Shown: in pieces, positions 1 through 6,557 of the stretch
How the letters are laid out: each line of letters opens with the position of its first letter
Numbering within the stretch: position 1 is the stretch's first letter
Source of the DNA: Chloroflexota bacterium
GTDB taxonomy: Bacteria > Chloroflexota > Anaerolineae > Aggregatilineales > UBA2796
Assembly: GCA_017743585.1 (NCBI GenBank)
Contig: JAGHYP010000158.1
Span: forward strand, 1 to 6,753
DNA length: 6,753 bases
Direction of reading: 5' to 3'
Program-made: the position numbers and the translations under genes
Notes under the pieces: generated by a model
The model's input: only the letters and a program-made list of their open reading frames with translations
Database searches by the model: none
What the model was told of the DNA's origin: nothing

Positions 1-741
1 GTAGAGCATCCCGCGCAGCTCGATATCGTCGGCGAAGACAGGCTTGCCGAGCGCCAGTTTGACGGCGTCCACTTTCCGCTCAGGTTTGCCGACCACAGTC
101 CTCTCGCGGGTGCTGATCGTCGGCACGACGAGCGGCTTGACGGGCGTCTGGGTGCGCAGCGCGCCGCCTTCGCTCGGCATATCTTCTGCTGTGTGCGGCG
201 TATCGCTGCCGAACGGCCGGAGCAGGTCAACGGGCAGCATCACGGCGCGCTCATCTTCCTCAACAGGCGGCACGCTCTCGCCGCGCAGGATCGCCGCGGC
301 GCGCAGCACGGCCTGCACGGGTTTCACATAGCCTGTGCAGCGGCACAGCACGCCGTTGAACGCCGCCCGCACCTCGGCTTCCGTCGGATTCGGATTCTCA
401 TCCAAGAGCGCTTTGGCGCACAGAATCTGAGCAGGCGTGCAGTAGCCGCATTGGATCGCGCCTGTTTCTACAAAGGCTTGCTGCAGCGGATGCATCTCGC
501 TTGCCTTGCTGGCGAGCGCTTCCAAAGTCGTGATGGATTTGCCGTTGACCGTGATCGCCAACGTGATGCAGGTGACGGTCGGCTTGCCGTCAATCAAGAC
601 AGTACACGCGCCGCATTCGCCTGTCTCGCAGCCGTGCTTCACGCTGAACAGCGCCTCGCGCCGCAAGACGCTCATCAGCAGCTCGTGCGGCTGTACGTCC
701 AGCGTCCGCAGCTGCCCGTTGAGCGTGATCGTGACCCGCAT
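1..741 (-). CDS. Fused [2Fe-2S]/molybdopterin-binding oxidoreductase of the xanthine dehydrogenase family, N-terminal part
   Basis: The frame stays open to the window edge, giving 247 residues and no stop. Residues 1-150 are the two iron-sulphur domains of xanthine dehydrogenase/aldehyde oxidase/CO dehydrogenase small subunits. The plant-ferredoxin-type cluster ligands are C38, C43, C46 (GCETGECGAC) and C58. The second, helical domain has C98, C101 (QCGYC), C133 and C135 (CRC). A linker of about 60 residues rich in Pro and Glu follows. From about residue 216 (VVGKPERKVDA, then FADDIELRGMLY) the sequence matches the start of the molybdopterin-binding subunit (a/b hammerhead domain). The order Fe-S then Mo with no FAD domain between is that of Desulfovibrio gigas aldehyde oxidoreductase; an FAD subunit, if used, must be a separate protein. 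The family hydroxylates purines, aldehydes or other carbon centres; the substrate cannot be read here. The ATG start is supported by GAGGAG nine bases upstream (751-756). It is divergent from the regulator at 933. Confidence 0.9.
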   Translation of the reverse strand, partial: MRVTITLNGQLRTLDVQPHELLMSVLRREALFSVKHGCETGECGACTVLIDGKPTVTCITLAITVNGKSITTLEALASKASEMHPLQQAFVETGAIQCGYCTPAQILCAKALLDENPNPTEAEVRAAFNGVLCRCTGYVKPVQAVLRAAAILRGESVPPVEEDERAVMLPVDLLRPFGSDTPHTAEDMPSEGGALRTQTPVKPLVVPTISTRERTVVGKPERKVDAVKLALGKPVFADDIELRGMLY

Positions 742-776
742 GATTCCCCGCTCCTCAAAATCACTGCATTGGCTAG

Positions 777-805
777 ATTGTACGCCCTGCGCGGATGAAC
801 GGCAA
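777..805 (-). promoter_or_regulatory. Sigma-70-type promoter for the molybdenum oxidoreductase gene
   Basis: On the minus strand a -35 box TTGCCG (800-805) is followed by a 17-base spacer and a -10 box TACAAT (777-782). The -35 has four of six consensus bases and the -10 five of six. Transcription would start near position 770, leaving a leader of about 28 bases that contains the GAGGAG ribosome site. The spacing and box order are seen in the sequence; activity is inferred. Confidence 0.55.
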
Positions 806-838
806 TTGTCAGAACGCCTATGTTGACCGATTCTTTAG

Positions 839-853
839 AATTGCGTTGCAATT
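839..853. promoter_or_regulatory. Inverted repeat, candidate operator in the divergent promoter region
   Basis: AATTGC-GTT-GCAATT is a perfect 6-3-6 inverted repeat. It lies 17 bases upstream of the -35 box of the regulator promoter and 33 bases upstream of the -35 box of the oppositely facing oxidoreductase promoter, where a dimeric DNA-binding protein could act on either. No binding protein is known from the sequence. An AT-rich palindrome of this size can also arise by chance. Confidence 0.35.
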
Positions 854-870
854 TCCGCGAAAATCTTACC

Positions 871-900
871 TTGCTATTTGCCGTGCAAAAGTGCTATACT
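871..900 (+). promoter_or_regulatory. Extended -10 promoter for the BTAD regulator
   Basis: A -35-like box TTGCTA (871-876) precedes, after 18 bases, the -10 box TATACT (895-900), which matches five of six consensus bases. TG at 892-893 makes it an extended -10 element. Transcription would start around 907, giving a leader of about 25 bases that includes the GGAGAG ribosome site at 921-926. Confidence 0.6.
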
Positions 901-932
901 ATTCGCATCGTTAAAGAGCAGGAGAGTTTGCG

Positions 933-2219
933 ATGGGACTTGCACAAATTGTTGAAGGCGTCACGCAAGCCTTCGATCGCTACAGCGCCAATGCGCGCGT
1001 TGTGCTGTTACATGCCAGCAGCCGCTATCGTTCCGTGCTGCTCAGCCGCTTGCTCTCGGATGCAAGCCGCACCATCTTCTACTACGCGCTGGGCAGCGAG
1101 GATACTGATATTCGCTCGTTCCTGAGCGGCTTCGTCCATGAGGTGGCCGAGCAAGTGCCGAGCTTTGGCGCAAATCTCAGCCACGTCGGCTTCGAAGAGC
1201 CCGTCAACCTAGATGCGCTGCTGGAGGCGCTCGCCGAAGACCTTGAGCTGCTGACCGACGGGCCGTTCATGATCTTGCTGGACGAATTCGACCGCGCCGA
1301 TATCAGCGATGAGCTGCAGCGGCTGCTGGAGCGCCTTGTGGATTACATGCCTGCGCGCTGCAAGCTGGTCTTGAACGGGCGCAACTTGCCGCGCTTCCCA
1401 TGGCTGGCGCTCATCGCGCGCGGCAAGGCGGTCATGCTGCGCGATGCCGAGCTGATCACGAGCAATTTCTACGGCATGCAAGCTGATCAAGACGTGGATT
1501 TGCGCGTCAAAGGGCTCGGGCCGGGCATCGTGATAACCAAAGCGGACGAAGTTGGCGGCTGGGAAGGCCATCTGCCGCGCCTATTGCTCTTCTTCGCCCT
1601 AGAGCGTCCGTTCGTGACGCGCTCCGAGATTTGCGAGGCGTTCTGGCCCGACCTGAACAGCGACCAAGCGGTCAACGTCTTCCACGTGACCAAGCGCCGC
1701 TTGCACAAAGCGCTTGAGTCGGTCGGCATGGATATCCTTGTGCATGACGGCACGTACTATCGCGTCAATCCGAAGCTGCGCGTGAACTACGATATGGTGG
1801 ACTTTGTCTCAGCGCTGATACACGGGCGGCTCGCCGAGACGGCGCAGGCGCGCCTGCAAGCCTATCAGCGCGTGATCGAGATGCACCAGCGTCCATACCT
1901 GCAAGGTCACACTGAGCGCTGGATTGTGGAGCGCCGCCGAGACTATCAAGCCGGCTACATTGAGGCGCTGTGCGGCGTGGCGGAAATACGCCTGCGCGAG
2001 GATCGCCACGAACACGCGCTCACGCTCTTGCAGCGCGCCGTGCAAGAAGACCCCGCGCGCCAGGACTTGCATCGCCGCATCATGAGCCTATACGCTGAGC
2101 TCGGGCGGCGCAGCGAGGCGGCGAGCCACTACAACATCATGCGCGACACGCTCAGCAAGAGCGGCATCGAGATCGAGCCCGAGACCGAGCAGCTCTTCGC
2201 ACAGCTGATGAACGCCTGA
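933..2219 (+). CDS. SARP/BTAD-type transcriptional regulator with a degenerate STAND-like ATPase domain
   Basis: Residues about 20-185 resemble the ATPase domain of MalT/LuxR-type STAND regulators. A hydrophobic Walker B strand is present (FMILLDEFD, 112-120), as is the following strand (LVLNGRNLPRFP, 145-156, where MalT-like proteins have LVLTSR-P-P). The P-loop position reads HASSRYRSVLL (27-37) and lacks the GKT motif, so ATP hydrolysis is doubtful. Residues about 188-285 form a winged-helix DNA-binding domain of the SARP/OmpR kind (LRVKGLGPG; SEICEAFWPDLNSDQAVNVF; HVTKRRLHKAL; HDGTYYRVNP). Residues about 287-427 are a BTAD, a TPR-like helical domain (YLQGHTERWIVERRRDY; ALTLLQRAVQEDPARQDLHR; EPETEQL). 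The protein is expected to be cytoplasmic and to activate transcription, possibly of the divergent oxidoreductase and of itself. The start is supported by GGAGAG six bases upstream. Its target and any ligand are unknown. Confidence 0.85.
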   Translation: MGLAQIVEGVTQAFDRYSANARVVLLHASSRYRSVLLSRLLSDASRTIFYYALGSEDTDIRSFLSGFVHEVAEQVPSFGANLSHVGFEEPVNLDALLEALAEDLELLTDGPFMILLDEFDRADISDELQRLLERLVDYMPARCKLVLNGRNLPRFPWLALIARGKAVMLRDAELITSNFYGMQADQDVDLRVKGLGPGIVITKADEVGGWEGHLPRLLLFFALERPFVTRSEICEAFWPDLNSDQAVNVFHVTKRRLHKALESVGMDILVHDGTYYRVNPKLRVNYDMVDFVSALIHGRLAETAQARLQAYQRVIEMHQRPYLQGHTERWIVERRRDYQAGYIEALCGVAEIRLREDRHEHALTLLQRAVQEDPARQDLHRRIMSLYAELGRRSEAASHYNIMRDTLSKSGIEIEPETEQLFAQLMNA

Positions 2220-2266
2220 GCGCATCTTCAGAGATCACTTGCCTCTGCGCTGAAGCATCCGCAAGC

Positions 2267-2298
2267 ACGGCGACTGCCTCGCAGAACGCAGTCGCCGT
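2267..2298 (+). terminator. Rho-independent-type terminator after the regulator gene
   Basis: ACGGCGACTGC (2267-2277) and GCAGTCGCCGT (2288-2298) form a perfect 11-bp GC-rich stem with a 10-base loop. On the plus strand TTTGATT follows at 2298-2304, a short T-rich tail. The hairpin sits 48 bases after the regulator stop and 19 bases beyond the stop of the convergent gene, so it could also block minus-strand transcripts, though no T-rich tail is seen on that side. Confidence 0.75.
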
Positions 2299-2316
2299 TT
2301 GATTCGGCGCGTCGGG

Positions 2317-4683
2317 TCACTGCGAGCAGGGCGAGCCGAACTCGCGCACGCGCGACGCCTGCACCCAGCCTGTCACGGGGATGCCGTCAATTTCATACGC
2401 CACGCGATACCACGCGAAGCCATCCACTGAGCGGATCTCTAGCACGTTCATCTGCTGATTGACGGGCGCAGTGCTGATCGGCGTGCCTGCCAAGGTCGGG
2501 CGCGAGCGCACGATCACTTGTTGCGGGGCGATGACGACGCAGCGGATGAGCGGGGTCGGCGTGATGCTCGGCGTGAAGGTGATGCTTGGCGTGAAGGTGT
2601 GCGTCGGCGTGTTGGTCACAGTTGGCGTATCGGTCGGCGTGAAGGTGTGAGTCGGCGTATTGGTATGAGTCGGCGTCAGCGAGGCAGTCGGCGTGAAAGA
2701 GGGGGTGAAGGTCAACGACGGAGTCCACGTCCAGGTGTGCGTGAAGGTCGGCGTGAAGGTGTGAGTCGGCGTCGGCGTGTCGCTCGGCGTGAAGGTGAGG
2801 GTTGGAGTGAAAGTCGGCGTTGGCGTGGCGGTATCTGTCGGCGTGCGAGTCGGCGTCGGCGTATCGGTCGGCGTGAAGAGCGGCAGCCACGCGCCGCGCG
2901 TCAGAAAGGCGATGAAGATCAGGACGATCAAAGCGGCGCCGCCGAGGGCAGCTGTGCGCAGCACACTGCCGCGCCGGATGCTGCGAATTTCCTCTTCCAG
3001 CTGCAGCAGCTCGCTGCGCCTGCCCAAGATGCGGAATGGCTCTTCCTTGGCGAGCGAGAGCCAGCGCTCTGCACTTTGCGCGTCGCCGCGATCTAGGCTC
3101 GCCTCGATGCGCTCGATGTGGCGCGCCAATAGCTCGTTGACCACGTTGCGGTAGCGCGGATCCTGCGCGTGATGGCGCAAGGTTGCCAACATGCTGCGCG
3201 CTTGTGAGAGTTCAGCATCGAAGTTTTGCGCGATCAAGGCGGAAGCGCGCTCGATGACCTGGCGCGCCTCTGAGATTTGCGCCTCTTGCTGGCGCGCGCT
3301 CTGCAGCAGGGCGTTCAGCTCGCTGTCGCCCGGATCGATGGCGTTTGCCGTCTCCAAGGCGCGCACGGCTTCTGTGAGCAGGCGCATTCGCTCGTCCAGC
3401 ACGGTCGAGGCTTCTGCGCGCGTCAGCGCGGCGCGCCCTTGGTCAACCAACTGCGCTTTCACAGTCTGAATGCGCGCCGTCGCCTCTTCTGCCATGCGCT
3501 GCAGACGCGCGCTGCCCGGCAAAATTTGGCGCAATTTGGCGAGCGTCTCCAGCAAGCGTTGCAAATTGTTGACGCGATCGGTCAAGCTGCCGCTCAGCAT
3601 GCTCAGCTGCACAGACGCCTTGTCGTACTGCTCCTGCACGCGCTTGACCAGATCAATGCGCTCTTGCGCCATGGGGTCGCTTGGCACGACGCGCTGCGCG
3701 CCTTCGTACTTGCGCAAGGCCTCTTGCCACTCGTCGTTAGCGAGCAGGCGGTCGCCCTCTGCCAGCAGTTCACGCGCGAGCGCCAAATCTTGAATATCCA
3801 GCAGCGCTTGCTCAGCTTCTTTCCAGTTGACAATGCCTGCGCGCTCAGCGATATCGCGCGCTTCGCGGTACAGCCTGCCTGCCTCTTCGTAATTGCCTGC
3901 GCGCACCAGCGAATTGGCGCGGTTGAAGGCGACGCGCGCGTCGAACGGGATGCGATGATCGGGCACGATGCCGCGAATCAGGTTATCCTCTGCCTTTTGG
4001 CGGTAATCGAGCGCGGCGGCGTTCTCTGGCTGGAGCATCAACACGCGATTGGCGAGTTCAATCGCGCGCTGATAGTCGCCGGCGTAGTAGGCTTGCGTCA
4101 GCTCAGTCATCAGCGCCTCGACGTTGCCGTTCGGGCGCGGCGCGCTCGCCGCCGAAGTTTTGGCGGGCGGCGCTTCGGCATCTTCATCGGGCTTGGTGGG
4201 GGTTGGCGGGGGCGATGGCGCCACACTCGGCGCGGGTTGCGGCGCCGCCAGAGGCGCACTCGGCAGGCTCAGGCCGTAGCGCGAGAGCAGGTCGCGCACC
4301 TTCATGGCGTGCTGCGGGCCGCGCGCTGCCGCCTGCTGCAAGAGCGCTAGAGCATCGCCGTTGGTCGCGTCTTGCTCCAGCACCTTCGCCAAAATGTCAA
4401 TTGCCTCGTCGTAATCTTCGTCGCCGCCCGCCATCTCCATGCGAATGCGCGCACGGCGCAGCGCGCTGCGCAGCGAGGCGACCTCAGGCGCCGGCGGCGC
4501 ACTGCGGCGCGCCAGCTCGGCGAAGAGCGCTTTTGCCGCTTCTTCGTATGGCGTATTCTTGGTGGCAGTCAGCAGCGTGCGCGCCTCAGCTTCCAGAGGC
4601 ATGATCTCGGCAGCGCGCGCATCTGAAGGCAATGCCTGAATGCGGCGACGCAGGTCGGCAAGCTGATCTTGTAAGGTCGCCAT
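2317..4683 (-). CDS. TPR / coiled-coil protein with single membrane span, Thr/Pro stalk and C-terminal SH3b domain
   Basis: The 788-residue product is modular. Residues 1-345 are helical with TPR-like units at about 86-118, 190-232, 250-296 and 301-345 (such as YYAGDYQRAIELANRVLMLQPENA). They are interrupted at about 138-185 by a Pro/Ala-rich linker. Residues 345-570 are Gln/Arg/Glu-rich helix, probably coiled coil. One hydrophobic segment follows at about 577-594 (ALGGAALIVLIFIAF), with IRSIRR just before it, which predicts the N-terminus inside. Residues 604-712 are a Thr/Pro stalk of TPTPT and TFTP units. Residues 714-784 are a bacterial SH3 domain (VIVRSRPTLAGTPI, GWVQASRVRE). C715 and C786 bracket it and could form a disulphide outside the cell. 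There is no signal peptide, so this is a signal-anchor membrane protein with TPRs in the cytoplasm and SH3b at the surface. Thr/Pro-SH3b tails are common in Chloroflexota. The function is unknown; a scaffold or envelope sensor fits. GGGAG lies five bases before the ATG. Confidence 0.85.
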   Translation of the reverse strand: MATLQDQLADLRRRIQALPSDARAAEIMPLEAEARTLLTATKNTPYEEAAKALFAELARRSAPPAPEVASLRSALRRARIRMEMAGGDEDYDEAIDILAKVLEQDATNGDALALLQQAAARGPQHAMKVRDLLSRYGLSLPSAPLAAPQPAPSVAPSPPPTPTKPDEDAEAPPAKTSAASAPRPNGNVEALMTELTQAYYAGDYQRAIELANRVLMLQPENAAALDYRQKAEDNLIRGIVPDHRIPFDARVAFNRANSLVRAGNYEEAGRLYREARDIAERAGIVNWKEAEQALLDIQDLALARELLAEGDRLLANDEWQEALRKYEGAQRVVPSDPMAQERIDLVKRVQEQYDKASVQLSMLSGSLTDRVNNLQRLLETLAKLRQILPGSARLQRMAEEATARIQTVKAQLVDQGRAALTRAEASTVLDERMRLLTEAVRALETANAIDPGDSELNALLQSARQQEAQISEARQVIERASALIAQNFDAELSQARSMLATLRHHAQDPRYRNVVNELLARHIERIEASLDRGDAQSAERWLSLAKEEPFRILGRRSELLQLEEEIRSIRRGSVLRTAALGGAALIVLIFIAFLTRGAWLPLFTPTDTPTPTRTPTDTATPTPTFTPTLTFTPSDTPTPTHTFTPTFTHTWTWTPSLTFTPSFTPTASLTPTHTNTPTHTFTPTDTPTVTNTPTHTFTPSITFTPSITPTPLIRCVVIAPQQVIVRSRPTLAGTPISTAPVNQQMNVLEIRSVDGFAWYRVAYEIDGIPVTGWVQASRVREFGSPCSQ
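2548..2874 (-). repeat. Degenerate tandem repeat encoding the Thr/Pro stalk
   Basis: About 327 bases are built from degenerate 6-, 12- and 18-base units; on the plus strand the recurring words are GTCGGCGT and GGCGTGAAGGTG. They encode Thr at every second or third residue with Pro between (TPTPT, TFTPT, THTFTP), plus one odd HTWTWTPS stretch. Such stalks are usually extended, and the many Thr could be O-glycosylated. The repeats can shift in number by slippage, so stalk length may vary between strains. Confidence 0.85.
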
Positions 4684-4733
4684 CCGCTCTCCCGCTACTT
4701 CCCAATCAGTGTGCCAAATTAGACGACGCGACG

Positions 4734-4762
4734 ATTGTAGCCTGCGGCGCGCTCAAGGGCAA
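4734..4762 (-). promoter_or_regulatory. Sigma-70-type promoter for the TPR/SH3b membrane protein gene
   Basis: Minus strand TTGCCC (4757-4762), a 17-base spacer and TACAAT (4734-4739) form a promoter nearly identical to that of the oxidoreductase gene at 777-805. Transcription would start near 4727, giving a leader of about 44 bases before the ATG at 4683. Confidence 0.55.
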
Positions 4763-4783
4763 CAGCCGAGCGGCTAGGCTCGC

Positions 4784-4812
4784 TTACCGCCATGCGCCGA
4801 TTGTGGTATAGT
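4784..4812 (+). promoter_or_regulatory. Extended -10 promoter for the response-regulator remnant and radA
   Basis: TATAGT (4807-4812) with TG at 4804-4805 is a good extended -10 element. The -35 position 17 bases upstream reads TTACCG (4784-4789), a poor match that extended -10 promoters tolerate. Transcription would start about 43 bases before the pseudogene ATG. It is the only clear promoter I could see upstream of radA. It faces away from the minus-strand promoter at 4734-4762. Confidence 0.5.
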
Positions 4813-4862
4813 TGTCTCTGGGATGTTCAACGCTTGCCTTGTTGGAAAGACGCGCCGCCGAG

Positions 4863-5159
4863 ATGCCCAAGCTGCTTGTCTTGGACGATGAACCGCTGGC
4901 CGTTGAGATGCTGGAGACGTTCCTCAAGCTCAACGGCTACGAGGCTGTCGCCGTGCTGTGCGGCGCAGACGCGCTGCTGATGGCGTAAATCGAGATGCCA
5001 GACGCCGTCCTCTTAGATTTACAGCTGCCCGACCTGAGCGGCATCGAAGTCTGCCGTAGATTGCGCGCGGGCGCCAACGCCTACTTCACCAAGCCGATCC
5101 GCCTCCCCGACCTGATCGCCGAGCTCAACCGTCTGTTGGCCGCGCGCCAAGCCGAGTGA
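4863..5159 (+). pseudogene. Response-regulator receiver domain, decayed (in-frame stop and internal deletion)
   Basis: Reading from ATG 4863 gives a receiver start: MPKLLVLDDEPLAVEMLE, with the acidic pair D8-D9 and helix 1. Codon 42 is TAA (4986-4988). The same frame then continues with the phosphoacceptor strand and loop, DAVLLDLQLPDLSG (D52), and ends with AYFTKPI, carrying the conserved Lys-Pro (K77), and a last helix to TGA at 5157-5159. Only 25 residues separate D52 and K77, against about 50 in CheY-like receivers. The beta4 strand with its conserved Thr/Ser and helix 4 are therefore missing between LRA and GAN. The stop could be a single-base change from CAA or a sequencing error, but the deletion cannot, so a functional phospho-receiver is unlikely. 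No output domain follows. A weak GGAAAG lies 13 bases before the ATG. An ATG at 4995, six bases after the stop, could restart translation as 54 residues. Confidence 0.85.
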
Positions 5160-5162
5160 CCG

Positions 5163-6557
5163 ATGCCCAAAGCGACCGTCATCTATGTCTGCGAAGCGTG
5201 CGGCAGGCGCTACACACAAGCCTACGGGCGCTGCCCGAATTGCAAGGCTTGGGATAGCCTGCGCGAAGTGGTGGAAGCGCCCGAGCCGAGGCCATCGGCG
5301 CGCAAGGCGACTCCAGAGCTCGCCAGCCCGCTGCGAAGCGCGCCACAACGCCTCGCCGATGTGCCAAGCGGCGGCGAGACGCGCCTGCCCATACCAATCC
5401 AAGAATTCTCTCGCGTTCTAGGCGGCGGCTTGGTGCCGGGCAGCCTGATCCTACTCAGCGGCGACCCCGGCATCGGCAAAAGCACGCTGCTCTTGCAGCT
5501 GGCAGCCGTCATGGCGCAGACCATCGGGCGCGTGCTGTACGCCAGCGGCGAAGAGAGCGTCCAGCAGCTGAAAATGCGCGCCGATCGCCTCGAGATCGCA
5601 GCCGACGCCCTCTTCCTCGTCACTGAGACCAACCTCGAGAGCATCTTGGCGCACGTTGAGCAGCTGCAGCCGCAGATTCTGATCGTCGATTCGATCCAGA
5701 CCGTGTACAGCGATGACAAGCCTTCCAGCGCCGGCACTGTGACGCAAGTGCGCGAATGCGCAGCGCGCTTGCAGCTGCTGGCGAAGCAGACGGGCATCAG
5801 CATCTTCCTCGTCGGCCACGTGACCAAAGAAGGCACCATCGCCGGGCCGCGCGTCCTCGAGCACATTGTGGATACCGTGCTTTACCTCGAAGGCGATGCG
5901 TTCCAAGCCTATCGCTTGCTGCGCAGCGTCAAGAACCGCTTCGGCGCGACCAGCGAGGTTGGCGTCTTCGAGATGCGCGATAAAGGCATGGTCGAGGTCA
6001 GCAATCCATCCGAGGCATTTCTGGCAGAGCGCGTCGTCAACGCGCCGGGCTCTGCCATTGTCGTGACGATGGAAGGCACGCGCCCGCTGCTCGTCGAGGT
6101 GCAGGCGCTCGCCAGCCCGACCGTTTATCCGAATCCGCGCCGCGCGGCGAACGGCGTTGATTTCAATCGCCTGCAGCTGCTGACGGCAGTGCTGGTGCGC
6201 CGCGTTGGCTTGCGCCTTGCCGAGCAGGATATCTTCGTCAACGTCGTCGGCGGCTTGACCGTGGACGAGCCCGCCGCCGACCTAGCCGTGGCGACTGCGA
6301 TCGCCTCTAGCATCTGGGATAAGGCGCTGCCTGCTGATCTCGCCTTGATCGGCGAGGTCGGCTTGAGCGGCGAGCTGCGCGCCGTCAGCCAATTGGGGGC
6401 GCGCCTGCGCGAGGCCGCCAAGCTCGGCTTCAAGCGCTGCATCGTGCCGAAGGCGCTGCGCCGCGGCGACCCGCCGCCAGCCGGCATTCAGGCGCTCCCG
6501 GCGCGCACCCTGAGCGAAGCGCTCGCCATCGCCCTGCCGCGCGAGCCGAAGCCCTGA
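5163..6557 (+). CDS. radA: DNA repair protein RadA (Sms)
   Basis: RadA is a RecA-like ATPase of homologous recombination that helps extend and process branched DNA intermediates with RecA. All its parts are here in 464 residues, about the usual length. The N-terminal four-cysteine zinc finger is C10, C13, C24, C27. The Walker A motif is GDPGIGKST (100-108) and Walker B is ILIVDS (D176). The RadA-specific KNRFG motif is at 257-261. A Lon-protease-like C-terminal domain runs from about 270 to 455 (VVGGLTVDEPAADLAVA), without the Lon GPSAG catalytic serine motif, as expected for RadA. The ATG follows the receiver pseudogene stop by three bases, with only a weak GAG in front, so translation may depend on coupling to ribosomes leaving that frame. 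It is transcribed from the same upstream promoter and converges on the gene at 6564. I see no lesion. Confidence 0.97.
   Translation: MPKATVIYVCEACGRRYTQAYGRCPNCKAWDSLREVVEAPEPRPSARKATPELASPLRSAPQRLADVPSGGETRLPIPIQEFSRVLGGGLVPGSLILLSGDPGIGKSTLLLQLAAVMAQTIGRVLYASGEESVQQLKMRADRLEIAADALFLVTETNLESILAHVEQLQPQILIVDSIQTVYSDDKPSSAGTVTQVRECAARLQLLAKQTGISIFLVGHVTKEGTIAGPRVLEHIVDTVLYLEGDAFQAYRLLRSVKNRFGATSEVGVFEMRDKGMVEVSNPSEAFLAERVVNAPGSAIVVTMEGTRPLLVEVQALASPTVYPNPRRAANGVDFNRLQLLTAVLVRRVGLRLAEQDIFVNVVGGLTVDEPAADLAVATAIASSIWDKALPADLALIGEVGLSGELRAVSQLGARLREAAKLGFKRCIVPKALRRGDPPPAGIQALPARTLSEALAIALPREPKP

Noticed and set aside
193..798. Plus-strand open frame of 201 codons
   Set aside because: It is antisense to the oxidoreductase, whose eight cluster cysteines show that the minus strand is the coding one.
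823..840. TTGACC as a -35 box for the regulator
   Set aside because: No -10-like sequence lies at a 16-18 base spacing; the TATACT promoter at 871-900 is better placed.
2226..2255. CTTCAG/CTGAAG inverted repeat after the regulator stop
   Set aside because: It has only six pairs across an 18-base loop. The 11-bp hairpin at 2267-2298 is a far better terminator.
2548..2874. CRISPR-like repeat array
   Set aside because: The repeats are short, degenerate, without unique spacers, and keep a coding frame for a Thr/Pro stalk.
2518..3096. Arg/Gly-rich plus-strand frame over the stalk repeats
   Set aside because: It is only the complement of the Thr/Pro repeat read in another frame; its repetitive Arg-rich look comes from that.
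3277..4350. Long plus-strand open frame (357 codons) opposite the TPR protein
   Set aside because: It lies wholly antisense to a gene with clear TPR and membrane domains. It is rich in Arg, Gln and Ala with no recognisable motif, which is typical of the complement of a GC-rich reading frame.
4986..4988. Recoded stop codon in the receiver gene
   Set aside because: TAA is not a known selenocysteine or pyrrolysine codon, and the receiver also lacks beta4-alpha4, so decay explains it better.
5222..5906. Two minus-strand frames opposite radA (214 and 151 codons)
   Set aside because: Both are antisense shadows of an intact radA, with no motifs and no ribosome site noted.
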